The notes under the pieces are model-generated. The model saw only the letters and a list, made by a program, of their open reading frames with translations, had not been told where the DNA came from and did not search any database. The position numbers and the translations under genes are program-made. Positions 1 to 9,061 of a stretch of DNA of 64,000 nt are shown piece by piece (the stretch's first letter is position 1; each line of letters opens with the position of its first letter). The DNA lies in the NCBI GenBank assembly GCA_017434985.1, contig JAFSFY010000010.1, positions 1 through 64,000 on the forward strand, written 5' to 3'. The DNA is from Clostridia bacterium. Lineage in GTDB: Bacteria; Bacillota; Clostridia; Oscillospirales; Acutalibacteraceae.

Positions 1-1
1 C

Positions 2-1030
2 GTGACGTCTTCCGGCAACTTTATGATTGAGATCGACGGCGTGGATTACTACGTCACTGCCTATACCTACAAAGAGGCATTGGCCGGCGGTAAGAAATCG
101 GCCCCTTCGCTGATGCAGGTGTTCCTCGACAAGAAGACCACCAACGAGGATTGCGCCAAGTTCGGCGATGCTTGGGAAATCCTCGTTCTCTCCCAGGCGG
201 TTCAGACCAACGGCTTTGCTGATGCCCAGACCGCTCTTAACACCGCTTTCGGTGAAGTCACCGATGCCAACGCCGCCGTTTGGTTCGGCGGTGCGAAGAT
301 CCCCGGAGTCGTGGAAAGCGCAATCGGTATGAATAAAACCACGAATCAGAACGGAACCTTCATTTTGGCCAACAACATTGAGACTGCCGGGAATGCTGCC
401 GTTACAAGTGACGCTCGTTACGGATACGGTTACGAGTATATCATCAGAAAAGGCGTGGACTACACCTTGGATCTGAACGGAAAGACGGTCTCTCACAAAG
501 CAATCAACAAGAATGCAAACCACAATGCACTTACTTATTTGTTTATTGCCAACAATGCGGGTACCAAGCTGACCATTAACGGTGAAGGCAAGGTTTATTG
601 CCATAACAGCGAAGGCTATACTTGCGCCATTCAGGGCAAGGACGGCACTTTGGTTACCGTCAACGGCGGCGATTATGAAGTGGATAACGGTATTGCCGTT
701 TGGGCAGGTGCAGGCGCACACATCGTTATCAACGGCGGTAGCTTTGTGAACGGCAATGCCACGACCGACCACGAGTTGATCTATTCCAGCGGCGGTGTTA
801 TCGATATTTACGGTGGTTTCTTCCATAATACCGACGGTAATTACACCCTTAACGTCGAAGACCGTAACCGTGCTACCGGGTTCATTAACGTCTATGGCGG
901 CACCTATGTGAACTTCGATCCTTCTACCGGCGGTCAGGACCCCAACAACATTAAGGTGGCTGACGGCTACAAGGTCGTTTCCGAAACGCAGGCGAACGGC
1001 GACGTGTGGTATACCGTTGTTGCCGAATAA
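2..1030 (+). CDS. Partial SipW/TasA-like surface protein with beta-helix repeats (5' end outside window)
   Basis: The reading frame is open to the left edge, so the N-terminus is missing and the GTG at position 2 is probably internal. Residues about 30-90 (KKTTNEDC, LVLSQAVQT) match the end of the TasA-like part of the next gene (ATNEDC, LVFSQAIQT), so the two are paralogues. From about residue 110 the protein becomes a run of short strands with repeated NGG turns (TVNGGDY, VINGGSF), typical of a right-handed parallel beta-helix such as adhesins and pectate-lyase-like surface proteins. It is probably exported and forms or decorates a surface fibre. It is first of three same-strand genes. No catalytic residues are recognisable, and a purely structural role is likely. 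Confidence 0.75.
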   Translation: MTSSGNFMIEIDGVDYYVTAYTYKEALAGGKKSAPSLMQVFLDKKTTNEDCAKFGDAWEILVLSQAVQTNGFADAQTALNTAFGEVTDANAAVWFGGAKIPGVVESAIGMNKTTNQNGTFILANNIETAGNAAVTSDARYGYGYEYIIRKGVDYTLDLNGKTVSHKAINKNANHNALTYLFIANNAGTKLTINGEGKVYCHNSEGYTCAIQGKDGTLVTVNGGDYEVDNGIAVWAGAGAHIVINGGSFVNGNATTDHELIYSSGGVIDIYGGFFHNTDGNYTLNVEDRNRATGFINVYGGTYVNFDPSTGGQDPNNIKVADGYKVVSETQANGDVWYTVVAE

Positions 1031-1061
1031 TTTTGATTTAGCCTTGTCTTCGTAAACTCCA

Positions 1062-1126
1062 CCCATCCCCTTCGGGGGATGGGCGGCAATCAAAGGGTAT
1101 AAACGGCGTTTGTATCCTTTGATTGC
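1062..1126 (+). promoter_or_regulatory. Intercistronic double hairpin, copy 1
   Basis: Two strong hairpins lie back to back between the first two genes. The first is a 9-bp stem (CCCATCCCC, 1062-1070, with 1075-1083) closed by a TTCG tetraloop. The second pairs 1086-1104 with 1108-1126 over 19 bp with two G-T wobbles, starting GCAATCAAAGG. No T-run follows, so this is not a classical terminator. It is more likely an RNA-stability or processing element. A matching arrangement occurs in the next spacer. Confidence 0.6.
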
Positions 1127-1158
1127 TGAAAAAGCAATAAAAAAAGGAGGTAAGAATT

Positions 1159-3219
1159 ATGTCAAAACTCAAAAGTCTGTTACTCTCCGGCATAGGCGCG
1201 GTGGCGGTGGCGGCAGTTGCCATCGGCGGTACGCTCGCCTATCTGCAAGACGATGACAGCGATGTCAACGTGATGACGCTCGGCAACGTGCAGATCGACC
1301 AACTCGAATACGAACGCGTAGTGGACCAGGACGGCAACTGGGTCCCCCTGACCACGACGGACAAGTACGGGTATACTCCTGACGAACTGCAAGACTACAC
1401 GCAAGACAAGCCCTTGTACCCTGCGGTGTTCGCAGACGGCAGCATCAAATGGGACGACCGCAACGGTTCGCAAGAAGTAAGCGGCCCCACCTCCCACCAA
1501 CAGTCGTGGGCTCAAATCGGTGCTTCCGGTTCCAACCAACTGTTTGACGACAGTGTGAAAAACGCCCTTGACAAATTCGTGTTCGTCAAAAATACCGGCA
1601 AATCCGATGCATACGTGCGCACCTGGTTTGCATTCGAACAAGGCAGCGTTACCGCCGACAATTTTGCCGACGTGATCATGACCAATTCCAACCGTGACCA
1701 TTGGAGCTGGGAAACCGTGGCAACCGACGTGGACATTGACGGCAACCGCTACGTTGTGAAGTTGGCGACCTACTTGGGACCCAAATCCAACCCGACGGGC
1801 GTGCTTGCTCCCGGTGCCGTCTCCTACCCCTCTCTGCTTCAGGTGTATATGAAACCCGAAGCAACCAACGAGGACTGCGCGGCTATTGACGGCAACAAGA
1901 ACGGCACGTATGATATTTTGGTGTTTTCGCAAGCCATCCAAACGGCGGGCTTTGAGGCTCCGTCCACCTATTCGTTGACCAACCCCACCACGGCGGCGGA
2001 AGTGGCGTTGATCGAAGGATTCGGTACCGAGCATCCGTGGGATGGCCCGATCCATTTCCCCGGCTACGTGTACGACCAAGCCGAATTGGAAGCGGCTTTG
2101 AACGACGGCGTCACCACCGTTAAACTCGGCGCTCCGTTTGCGCTGAACGGTACCGTCACCATTCCTGCCGACACCACCATCGTGGGCGGCGGCTATGCGC
2201 TTACCCGTGCAGACGGGTTTACCGGCACGATGATTCAACCTGCGGTCGGCACCACCTTGACGCTGGAAAACATCGTGTTGGACGGCGGCTCTGCGAGCGG
2301 CGTTACGGCGACCGGCAACTTGGTTGCGGCTTCTAACAACAGCAACATCGTGTTGGGCGAAGGTGCCATTCTTCAAAACAACGACGGCGCTCACGCCGTG
2401 AACCTCGGCACCAGAATCGGCGCTACCTTGACCCTCAACGGCGGCGAGATCATCAACAACCGCTCGGGTTCCGGCGCGGTTTGGGGCGGTGGTCACATCA
2501 CCATCAACAGCGGTAAGATCAATGGCAACACCTCCACCGGCATCGGCGGTGCCATCCGTATGGTCGGCAACTGCCACCTAACGATGAACGGCGGCGAGAT
2601 CTGCAATAACACCGCAGCCAGTGACGGCGGTGCCATTTGGGGATACGGTGCTTCCACTTACACCTTCAACGGCGGTAAAATGAACGGTAACACTTCCGAC
2701 GGTGTCGGCGGCGCGATCTATACCGGCACCTACTCCACCATCAACCTCGGCGGTGATTTTGAACTTTGCAACAACCAAGCCGATAACAGCGGTGCTATCC
2801 GTTTGACGGACCACACTTCGTTGACGATGACCGGTGGTACAGTAAGCGGCAATACCCAAAACGGTGAATCCAATGCCTTTAACACTTGGAATAACTCCAT
2901 TACCATTACCGGCGGTAAATTGGCTGATAATGTCTCTTATGTGGGCGGCCTTGGGTTGACCATCGGCAATGCCGAGATTGACGGCGTGATCAGTTACAAT
3001 CTCTCCACCAATCACAATACCGCCTACTTGAAAAAAGATTTTGCCTCTTTCGAGTTTACGGTAAATGAGGCCGGCGAACATTTCGCGAACTTCAACTTTA
3101 AGCCCGAAGACGGTTACACCTACACGACGGGCGATGAATCCAAACTCGTCTGTCTCAACAACGGCTACGTTACCTATTGGGATGCCGTATCCGGCACCTT
3201 CCGTTTGAAGGCGGAATAA
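1159..3219 (+). CDS. SipW-dependent TasA/CalY-like surface protein with beta-helix C-terminus
   Basis: The 686-residue protein begins with a basic start, a hydrophobic stretch and GTLAYLQDDD at residues 24-33, the hallmark of signal peptides cut by the SipW-type signal peptidase, as in TasA and camelysin. A TasA-like beta-sandwich region runs to about residue 300. It is followed by about 300 residues of beta-helix repeats rich in NGG and N-x-TS turns (TLNGGEI, TINSGKI, TMNGGEI). Members of this family form extracellular fibres or matrix. The start is set by AAAAGGAGG just upstream. No SipW peptidase is in the window, so it must be encoded elsewhere. It is the middle gene of a three-gene surface operon and is related to the partial gene before it. 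Confidence 0.8.
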   Translation: MSKLKSLLLSGIGAVAVAAVAIGGTLAYLQDDDSDVNVMTLGNVQIDQLEYERVVDQDGNWVPLTTTDKYGYTPDELQDYTQDKPLYPAVFADGSIKWDDRNGSQEVSGPTSHQQSWAQIGASGSNQLFDDSVKNALDKFVFVKNTGKSDAYVRTWFAFEQGSVTADNFADVIMTNSNRDHWSWETVATDVDIDGNRYVVKLATYLGPKSNPTGVLAPGAVSYPSLLQVYMKPEATNEDCAAIDGNKNGTYDILVFSQAIQTAGFEAPSTYSLTNPTTAAEVALIEGFGTEHPWDGPIHFPGYVYDQAELEAALNDGVTTVKLGAPFALNGTVTIPADTTIVGGGYALTRADGFTGTMIQPAVGTTLTLENIVLDGGSASGVTATGNLVAASNNSNIVLGEGAILQNNDGAHAVNLGTRIGATLTLNGGEIINNRSGSGAVWGGGHITINSGKINGNTSTGIGGAIRMVGNCHLTMNGGEICNNTAASDGGAIWGYGASTYTFNGGKMNGNTSDGVGGAIYTGTYSTINLGGDFELCNNQADNSGAIRLTDHTSLTMTGGTVSGNTQNGESNAFNTWNNSITITGGKLADNVSYVGGLGLTIGNAEIDGVISYNLSTNHNTAYLKKDFASFEFTVNEAGEHFANFNFKPEDGYTYTTGDESKLVCLNNGYVTYWDAVSGTFRLKAE

Positions 3220-3250
3220 TACACTCGACGTACATTGTTTTATTGCTCGT

Positions 3251-3312
3251 CAACCCGTAAGGGTTGGCAGCAATCAAAAGGCGCAAGCAACCGTCTTGTG
3301 CCCTTTGATTGC
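3251..3312 (+). promoter_or_regulatory. Intercistronic double hairpin, copy 2
   Basis: This repeats the layout of the preceding spacer. A short hairpin (CAACCC 3251-3256 with 3261-3266, GTAA loop of GNRA type) is followed by a long stem (3270-3287 with 3295-3312, one A-C mismatch and one wobble) that again starts GCAATCAAA and ends TTTGATTGC. The outer arms and the TGAAA tail match copy 1, while the loops differ. That suggests conserved RNA structure instead of chance. Confidence 0.6.
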
Positions 3313-3343
3313 TGAAATGATTTTTTAAGGAGGAGATGCATCA

Positions 3344-4768
3344 ATGAAAAAACGCATATGTCAACGATTGCTCGTGTTTCTTTCGTTGATCACCTTGCTC
3401 ATTTCTTCGGTGAATTCCACTTTTTGCTTTATCGTGACCAAAACGGAAAGTTCGGTCAACACCTTTGTTCCGCTTGACAAACTCGTCGGCAAGTTGTTGA
3501 TCAACAAAACCGTGGAACATCCTTTTGGCGACTCCTACGTGATCCCTGACACCGTATCCTTTGACTTTGTCCTCAATTTCGGCTCCTTTTACGCCAACAC
3601 CACCCTGAAAACGACCAACGGCAAGGTGGTGACCGACGAGAACGGCGCGGTTACGGTTTCGGTGAAACCGAACAGTTCGTTTACCATTGAGGATATCGAC
3701 CCCGGCACCAACGTGACCATTACCGAACTCTTGAAAGACGGCAGCGGTTTTGTCGTGAAAGACGGCATCGTCACGAAACAGGCAACCGCCGCTGAAGACG
3801 GCAGTTTGACCTTCCATTTTGTGAATGTGTATACGCCTGCCGCGGTCAATCCCACCAACGTGACGGTGGGCGGCGTGAAATTGCTGGAAGGTCGCGATTG
3901 GCAGGACGGCGACACCTTTACCTTTGCTTTGGAACAACAAACGGGCGAAAACGAATGGACGGCCATCGGAACCAAAACGGTCACCTATCAACCCACCGTT
4001 GCCGATTTCAACCGCTTTGCTTTTGACGATCTGTTGCACGGTTTGTCCTTTGACAAGATCGGTACCTACTCTTTCCGCATTACCGAAGCGATCGGCGCAC
4101 TCGAAAATATGACCTACGATCCCACTGTGTACACCTTTGCTCTTTCCGTGACCGACGCGGATATGGACGGTAAATTGGAAGTGGGTTCTGTTACGGCGGA
4201 TCAAACCACGGTGGAAGAAGAAAACGGTGTCTATGCGATTTTCGCCACCTTCCAAAACACCTTTACTCCCAAACCGGACGATCTCGTGCTTGACGTGGAC
4301 GTAAAGACCACCGTGGAACACACCACCGACAGAGAATTTGATCTTTCGGAATTTGAGTTTATCCTTGAAAACGTTGAAACCGGCGATAAACGCATCTTCC
4401 GTACCGATGACGACGGTCATATCACCTTTGATCTCCCCTTCGATGAGGACGATATCGGCAAGACCTTTGTCTACGACCTGTATCAGAAGATCAACAACAT
4501 TCCCGGCGTGGTTTACGACGAACGCGTCTACCGTATCACCATCACCATTTCGTTGGATGACGACAACAAGTTGAAAGCCACCATCACGGTGGACGGCAAA
4601 CTGACCAACGATATTTGGGCGGTATTTGAAAACCGCTATGCAGAACTCCCCGTTTCCCCGCCCACCGGCGACCATACCACTGTTCTTTGGTTCGTGGCAA
4701 TGGCGCTCAGCGGCACCGTGTGCACGTTCTTGATTGCCTACAGCCGCAAGAAAAGAACAAACAAATAA
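3344..4768 (+). CDS. Cell-wall-anchored pilin-like protein with isopeptide-type domains
   Basis: This 474-residue protein starts with a basic and hydrophobic signal region, then FIVTKTESSVNTF, a pattern seen after the signal of SipW-type pilin-like proteins. It has several Ig-like repeats of the streptococcal pilin isopeptide (FctA/Spy0128) type. The GDTFTFALEQ, YSFRITE and YDPTVYTF blocks sit in the usual order, and the Glu of RITE is the expected isopeptide catalyst. The C-terminus has PPTGD (439-443), a hydrophobic helix and a KKR tail, which is a variant sortase sorting signal. It is probably a covalently anchored shaft or adaptor for the fibre proteins upstream. AAGGAGGAG precedes the ATG. 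No sortase gene is nearby. Confidence 0.75.
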   Translation: MKKRICQRLLVFLSLITLLISSVNSTFCFIVTKTESSVNTFVPLDKLVGKLLINKTVEHPFGDSYVIPDTVSFDFVLNFGSFYANTTLKTTNGKVVTDENGAVTVSVKPNSSFTIEDIDPGTNVTITELLKDGSGFVVKDGIVTKQATAAEDGSLTFHFVNVYTPAAVNPTNVTVGGVKLLEGRDWQDGDTFTFALEQQTGENEWTAIGTKTVTYQPTVADFNRFAFDDLLHGLSFDKIGTYSFRITEAIGALENMTYDPTVYTFALSVTDADMDGKLEVGSVTADQTTVEEENGVYAIFATFQNTFTPKPDDLVLDVDVKTTVEHTTDREFDLSEFEFILENVETGDKRIFRTDDDGHITFDLPFDEDDIGKTFVYDLYQKINNIPGVVYDERVYRITITISLDDDNKLKATITVDGKLTNDIWAVFENRYAELPVSPPTGDHTTVLWFVAMALSGTVCTFLIAYSRKKRTNK

Positions 4769-4776
4769 GGACAAAC

Positions 4777-4817
4777 AAAAACGCACGGACTTGAGTAAAT
4801 CAAGTCCGTGCGTTTTG
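4777..4817. terminator. Bidirectional terminator between surface operon and manA
   Basis: A perfect stem (ACGCACGGACTTGA with its complement, GTAAA loop) is flanked by A and T runs. It sits between two convergent genes and can serve both. Confidence 0.85.
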
Positions 4818-4836
4818 TTATCGTCTTGTTATGTGC

Positions 4837-5766
4837 TCACATTGGAAAAGACAGCAACACTTCCGCGTTGCCGCACAACCGAACGGAACACAGCGCAGGA
4901 ACGAACACGCTGTCCCCTTTGCCGAGCGACAAGGTTTCCGTTTCGCTTACCAGTGAAGCGCTTCCGCTCAAGACCAACACCGAAACAAACCCCGCCGTCA
5001 TATCCAGGTTTTTTTCACCGTTCAAGTCGAGTTTTACCGCTTTGAAATACGGACAGTCAGCCAACACGCGTTCGACACCGTAATCGCAGGAAACGGCGGC
5101 GACATCTTCGTCCAACGGCGACGGCGTCAACCGCATCACGTCCACCGCCTTATCCACATGCAGTTCGCGCGGCTTGCCGTCGGCACCCACGCGCCCGTAG
5201 TCAGACACGCGATAGGTGGTGTTGGAGTTTTGTTGCACTTCGGCAATCAGAATGCCTTTGCCGATGGCGTGAAGTGTTCCGGCGGGAATGAAAAGCGCGT
5301 CCCCCGCCTTGACAGGCACATAGCGAATCACTTCGTGCAAGGTATCGTTTTCAATGCGCTCACGCAATTCGTCGCGCGAGAGTTCCCGCGTGAACCCGTA
5401 CGCCAACGTGGCCCCTTCTTCACAGTCCACCACGTACCACATCTCGGTTTTGCCAAATTCGCCCTCGTGTTCCAGCGCATACGCGTCGTCGGGGTGCACC
5501 TGCACCGACAAACGATCCTGCGCGTCGATAAGCTTGATGAGCAACGGAAACGGTTCTTCGTATCCCCACGCTTTCAAAACGGTGTCCAGATCTTCGCCCG
5601 CATAACAACCGTTCAACACACGATTGACGCCGTCTTTACGGCAGGTAAGCATCCAACCTTCCGCCACCTTGTCTTGGTCACTTTCAAAGCCATACTCGGT
5701 TTTTAATCGTGTGCCGCCCCAGAGGTAGTCCTTTGTAACGGGTTTCAGCAACAACGGGTAGCGCAT
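4837..5766 (-). CDS. manA: Mannose-6-phosphate isomerase, class I
   Basis: The enzyme interconverts mannose 6-phosphate and fructose 6-phosphate and needs zinc. Family marks are KPVTKDYLWGG at the N-terminus, QVHPDDAYA (H about 91 after the chosen start), the downstream KTEMW Glu and FIPAGTLHAIGKG with the third ligand His. The 309-residue length fits the short Gram-positive type. A GTG two codons earlier is possible, but the ATG at 5766 has better spacing to AGG. It lies about 16 bp after the beta-mannosidase on the same strand, so the pair would release mannose from oligosaccharide and feed it, once phosphorylated, into glycolysis. Confidence 0.92.
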   Translation of the reverse strand: MRYPLLLKPVTKDYLWGGTRLKTEYGFESDQDKVAEGWMLTCRKDGVNRVLNGCYAGEDLDTVLKAWGYEEPFPLLIKLIDAQDRLSVQVHPDDAYALEHEGEFGKTEMWYVVDCEEGATLAYGFTRELSRDELRERIENDTLHEVIRYVPVKAGDALFIPAGTLHAIGKGILIAEVQQNSNTTYRVSDYGRVGADGKPRELHVDKAVDVMRLTPSPLDEDVAAVSCDYGVERVLADCPYFKAVKLDLNGEKNLDMTAGFVSVLVLSGSASLVSETETLSLGKGDSVFVPALCSVRLCGNAEVLLSFPM

Positions 5767-5782
5767 ATCCACATCCTACACC

Positions 5783-8173
5783 TCATCGAACATCGTACAC
5801 GGAACACACGGTCAGCGTTTGCGGATCGCCACTCACAATCTTGACGATGCGATCCCCCGCTTCCATATCAAAGCCGTTATCACTGAGGATAAGTTCCGTG
5901 TCGGGCGAATCAATCCATACCGTATGGGCATAGTTGTCCGCGTGTATCACAATGATATCACCATTTCGCACCACCGTCAAGTTGGGATCGGCAAAATGAT
6001 AATACTTCGGCACCGTAAACAGCACCGAACCGGCAGATACGATTACCCCGTCAACTTCCAACTCATACCACAAATGGTTGTGGTAAAAATCCGTTTTGTG
6101 GAAATTCAATTCCGTCAACGAATACACCGACAACGGCGCAACCGACACCGCTTCTTCCCCGCTTTGAATCACCGTACTGTCTTCGCGGCGAAGCGACCAA
6201 CGCACCACGCCGTTTACGGTTTTTCGCGTATCGTTGGTCACACACAATCGGGCGGCAGTGCGATAGTCGAAATGCTTGTCTTGTTGATACACCGCTAAAC
6301 GCGAATCGCGTTCGCCCACCTCTTCGCACGAAAGAAGCACGGGGGCATAAAAGCGCTTGGCAGCATACTGCAATTGCTTGTAGCGCCCATAGGCATCGAT
6401 ACTCGCCCAAGTAGCACACGGCCAAATATCGTTAAACTGCCAATATAGTGCGCCCATACACCGACCGCGGTTGCGCCGCAAATGCTCCACCACCGTTTTC
6501 ACCCGCAACGCTTGTAAATATTGAGAGGAAAACACGAGCATTTCCATATTGGTTGCATACGGCAACAATTTGGAAATCGCGTTGAGCGTGTGGCCGTGTC
6601 CCAGTTGGCAACGAATGTGAAAATCCATAACGTGCGACGAGAGATTGCGGTCTTCGGGTGCGGTAAAATCGCAGATGGTCTTATAAGACGGCAACGACAA
6701 ACACCCAAACTCGCTGACATATCGGAAATAATGCTTACGCAAGGACTTATGCGGTTCGTCCACCGACGGCCAAAAATGCCCGTCACCGTAGTTTTCGTTG
6801 TTGGGTTCAATAAAATGTCCCCGCGTGGTGGGCGATGAGGAAACATAGCCAAATTCGGGGCACACCTCCGCCACAATTTGCGGGAGGCGTTCCTCAAAAA
6901 CGTAATAATACTGTTCGCGCAATCCGTCGCTCAATTCGCCGTGCTCGTAATGCCACTGATTGCTCAGTTCGTTTTCGTTGTTACCCGAAATGAGCGCCAA
7001 CGAAGCGTGGTGGCGAATCCGCCCCAAATTCTCGCGCACTTCCGCTTCAAATTCCTCCGCAAAATCCGCTTGGTCGGGCGGCATATAACACGCCACCATC
7101 ATATCCTGAAACACCATCAGACCAAGCTCGTCACACGCATCATAAAACCAATCGTCGGGATAATACCCACCGCCCCACACGCGAATGGCATTGAAATGGC
7201 AATCGTGTGCTTGTTGCAACAAACGGCGCGTACGCTCGGGGGTGATGCGCGAAAAAATATTGTCCTCGGGAATGTAGTCGGCGCCCATGGCAAAAATGGG
7301 TTCCCCGTTCACTTCGTGGTAAAAACTTGCGCCCCAACGATCGGGGGTGCGAATCAGGTTCATACTCCGCAACCCGATACGCTTTTGCATCACGTCACCG
7401 TCCACCGTTGCTGTGACGGTATACAACGGTTGGTCACCCGCGCCGTTGGGCCACCACAATTGCGGGTTGTCAATTTCGTTTTCGACATTCGCTTGTAATG
7501 CCGCTGTTTGGCCGTTCGGCGCTTCCAACGTGAGATTTACCGCGCACGGTTCGCTGGTTTCGACCAATGCCGTCAACCACACGCGTCCGTTTTCGTGGCG
7601 TTGCAACAATCGCATAGCGGTAATACGCGGAGAATCCGCTTCCAACAAGTAAATATCGCGCCAAATGCCGGCATCGGGCAACATCGGGCCCCAATCCCAC
7701 CCCGACATACACCACGCCTTACGCAGATGTTGAAAACCGCGCACAATGTCAATGCCGAAGCGTTGCGGATTCCGGGCATCGCGACGCAAAAACTCGTTGA
7801 CGGGAGAGGTGATGGCCACCGCAATCTCATTTTCACCCTCTTTCAACAAGTCGGTAACATCCCATTCATACGTGCGGTGCATATTTTGGGTATGCCCCAC
7901 CCGTGTACCGTTCAGAAACACATCACACACCGTGTCCAACCCGTCACAATGCAACAGCACACGCACACCGCGGTTGGTGTATTTAAACGTGCGCGAAAAG
8001 GTATAATCGTGCTCCATCAAAGGCAGTAATTCCGTAGCGTTTTCGCGATACCACGGATCGGGTATCAACTGCTTGTCCAACAAGAAGGAATACACCGAGC
8101 CGGGGATGTTTCCCGTAACATCGAACCCGCCGCCCGTCATTCGCCATTCGCCGTTCAAAGAAATTCGTTGCAT
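5783..8173 (-). CDS. Beta-mannosidase, glycoside hydrolase family 2
   Basis: This 796-residue enzyme has the GH2 order: N-terminal sugar-binding sandwich (LNGEWRM, WDWGP), Ig-like linker, TIM barrel and C-terminal sandwiches. The acid/base Glu is in SGNNENE (about residue 400) and the nucleophile is in YVSEFGCLSLPS (about 488). The NNEN form and the WGGGYY strand are typical of beta-mannosidases rather than beta-galactosidases or glucuronidases. There is no signal peptide, so it acts in the cytosol on imported manno-oligosaccharides or beta-mannosyl N-glycan pieces. The second of two nearby ATGs is chosen because GGAGG lies only one base from the first. It is followed by manA in one operon and is divergent from an AraC regulator. 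Confidence 0.88.
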   Translation of the reverse strand: MQRISLNGEWRMTGGGFDVTGNIPGSVYSFLLDKQLIPDPWYRENATELLPLMEHDYTFSRTFKYTNRGVRVLLHCDGLDTVCDVFLNGTRVGHTQNMHRTYEWDVTDLLKEGENEIAVAITSPVNEFLRRDARNPQRFGIDIVRGFQHLRKAWCMSGWDWGPMLPDAGIWRDIYLLEADSPRITAMRLLQRHENGRVWLTALVETSEPCAVNLTLEAPNGQTAALQANVENEIDNPQLWWPNGAGDQPLYTVTATVDGDVMQKRIGLRSMNLIRTPDRWGASFYHEVNGEPIFAMGADYIPEDNIFSRITPERTRRLLQQAHDCHFNAIRVWGGGYYPDDWFYDACDELGLMVFQDMMVACYMPPDQADFAEEFEAEVRENLGRIRHHASLALISGNNENELSNQWHYEHGELSDGLREQYYYVFEERLPQIVAEVCPEFGYVSSSPTTRGHFIEPNNENYGDGHFWPSVDEPHKSLRKHYFRYVSEFGCLSLPSYKTICDFTAPEDRNLSSHVMDFHIRCQLGHGHTLNAISKLLPYATNMEMLVFSSQYLQALRVKTVVEHLRRNRGRCMGALYWQFNDIWPCATWASIDAYGRYKQLQYAAKRFYAPVLLSCEEVGERDSRLAVYQQDKHFDYRTAARLCVTNDTRKTVNGVVRWSLRREDSTVIQSGEEAVSVAPLSVYSLTELNFHKTDFYHNHLWYELEVDGVIVSAGSVLFTVPKYYHFADPNLTVVRNGDIIVIHADNYAHTVWIDSPDTELILSDNGFDMEAGDRIVKIVSGDPQTLTVCSVYDVR

Positions 8174-8195
8174 AGCCATACCTCCATTAAATCGT

Positions 8196-8224
8196 TTGAC
8201 ACTTGCAGTTTATTATGATACACT
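8196..8224 (+). promoter_or_regulatory. Promoter of the AraC regulator
   Basis: TTGACA (8196-8201) and TACACT (8219-8224) are 17 bp apart, about 60 bp before the regulator's start. Confidence 0.7.
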
Positions 8225-8283
8225 CATAAAAACAAGGTGTTTTTCTACTGAAAATTTGATGTTTCTTATTGAGGCGATAAACA

Positions 8284-9057
8284 ATGAAACTAATTGGCGG
8301 CAACGTTCACACCACCCATACGCTCGGCGCTTTCAGCGCACGCGTGAAATTCGATTTTTATTCCCTGTACTGCTTTGAAACGCCCTTTCTGTATGAACGC
8401 GACGGCAAACTGTTTTCGGGCAACGTCGGCGACCTTCTCATCAACACCCCCGGCGCGGTTGTGTACCACGGCCCCATACCCGATGCCCAAAAAGGATTTG
8501 TCAACGACTGGCTATACGTGGAATCGGACGAATTGACCGCCTTGTTGGAGCAGTATCCTTTGCCACTAAATACCGCCTTTTCGGTCGGTCGACCGTTGGC
8601 ACTGCGTTCCCTCTTTCACCGGTTGCGCGCCGAATCGATCTCACAAGCAATCGGCTATCAACAAAAACAATGGGCGCTGTTAACCGAGACCATCATTGAC
8701 CTCTACCGCGACTACACCTTCCCCAAAAATGCCGCGTTGCCGCACGTGCGGTTGGAATTGATTCGCGAAAAGATGCTTTGCGCCCCCGAAAAGCCGTGGA
8801 CACTGGAAGAAATGGCCACCGCGTACGGATATTCGGTCAGTCGTTTTTGCGCCCTCTACAAAAAGCAGTTCGGCATCGCGCCCAAGCAAGAATTGATGGC
8901 CGCCCGTTTGTTGATGGCACAACAACTGTTGCAATACAGCGGCAACAGCGTGACCGATATTGCCACCGCGTGCGGCTTTCAATCCCTTGCCCACTTTTCG
9001 CGGTATTTCAAAGACAATACGGGTGTTTCACCGCAGAAATATAAAAAACAGCAATGA
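8284..9057 (+). CDS. AraC-family regulator, divergent from the mannosidase operon
   Basis: This is a 257-residue protein. Residues 1-150 form a cupin-like sensor with no close match that I recognise. Residues about 165-255 carry the two AraC helix-turn-helix motifs (LEEMATAYGYSVSRFCALYKK and VTDIATACGFQSLAHFSRYFK) and end with the usual GVSPQKY. Divergent placement beside the beta-mannosidase and manA pair suggests that it activates those genes in response to a manno-oligosaccharide. That is inference from position only. The start follows a gap of about 60 bp after a good promoter and has no strong ribosome site. Confidence 0.85.
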   Translation: MKLIGGNVHTTHTLGAFSARVKFDFYSLYCFETPFLYERDGKLFSGNVGDLLINTPGAVVYHGPIPDAQKGFVNDWLYVESDELTALLEQYPLPLNTAFSVGRPLALRSLFHRLRAESISQAIGYQQKQWALLTETIIDLYRDYTFPKNAALPHVRLELIREKMLCAPEKPWTLEEMATAYGYSVSRFCALYKKQFGIAPKQELMAARLLMAQQLLQYSGNSVTDIATACGFQSLAHFSRYFKDNTGVSPQKYKKQQ

Positions 9058-9061
9058 TTCA

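Noticed and set aside
1180-2577. Long open frame on the minus strand opposite the SipW/TasA-like gene
   Set aside because: It mirrors a well-supported plus-strand gene, has low-complexity Val/Asp/Gly composition and no ribosome site or domain.
3270-3312. Long intergenic stem as an intrinsic terminator
   Set aside because: The stem is followed by TGAAATGA before a T-run, and a homologous stem upstream also lacks a T-run, so partial read-through or RNA stabilisation fits better.
3341-4786. Minus-strand open frame of about 480 codons opposite the pilin-like gene
   Set aside because: It covers exactly the real gene in antisense and arises from codon bias. The plus-strand protein has a signal peptide, isopeptide domains and a sorting signal.
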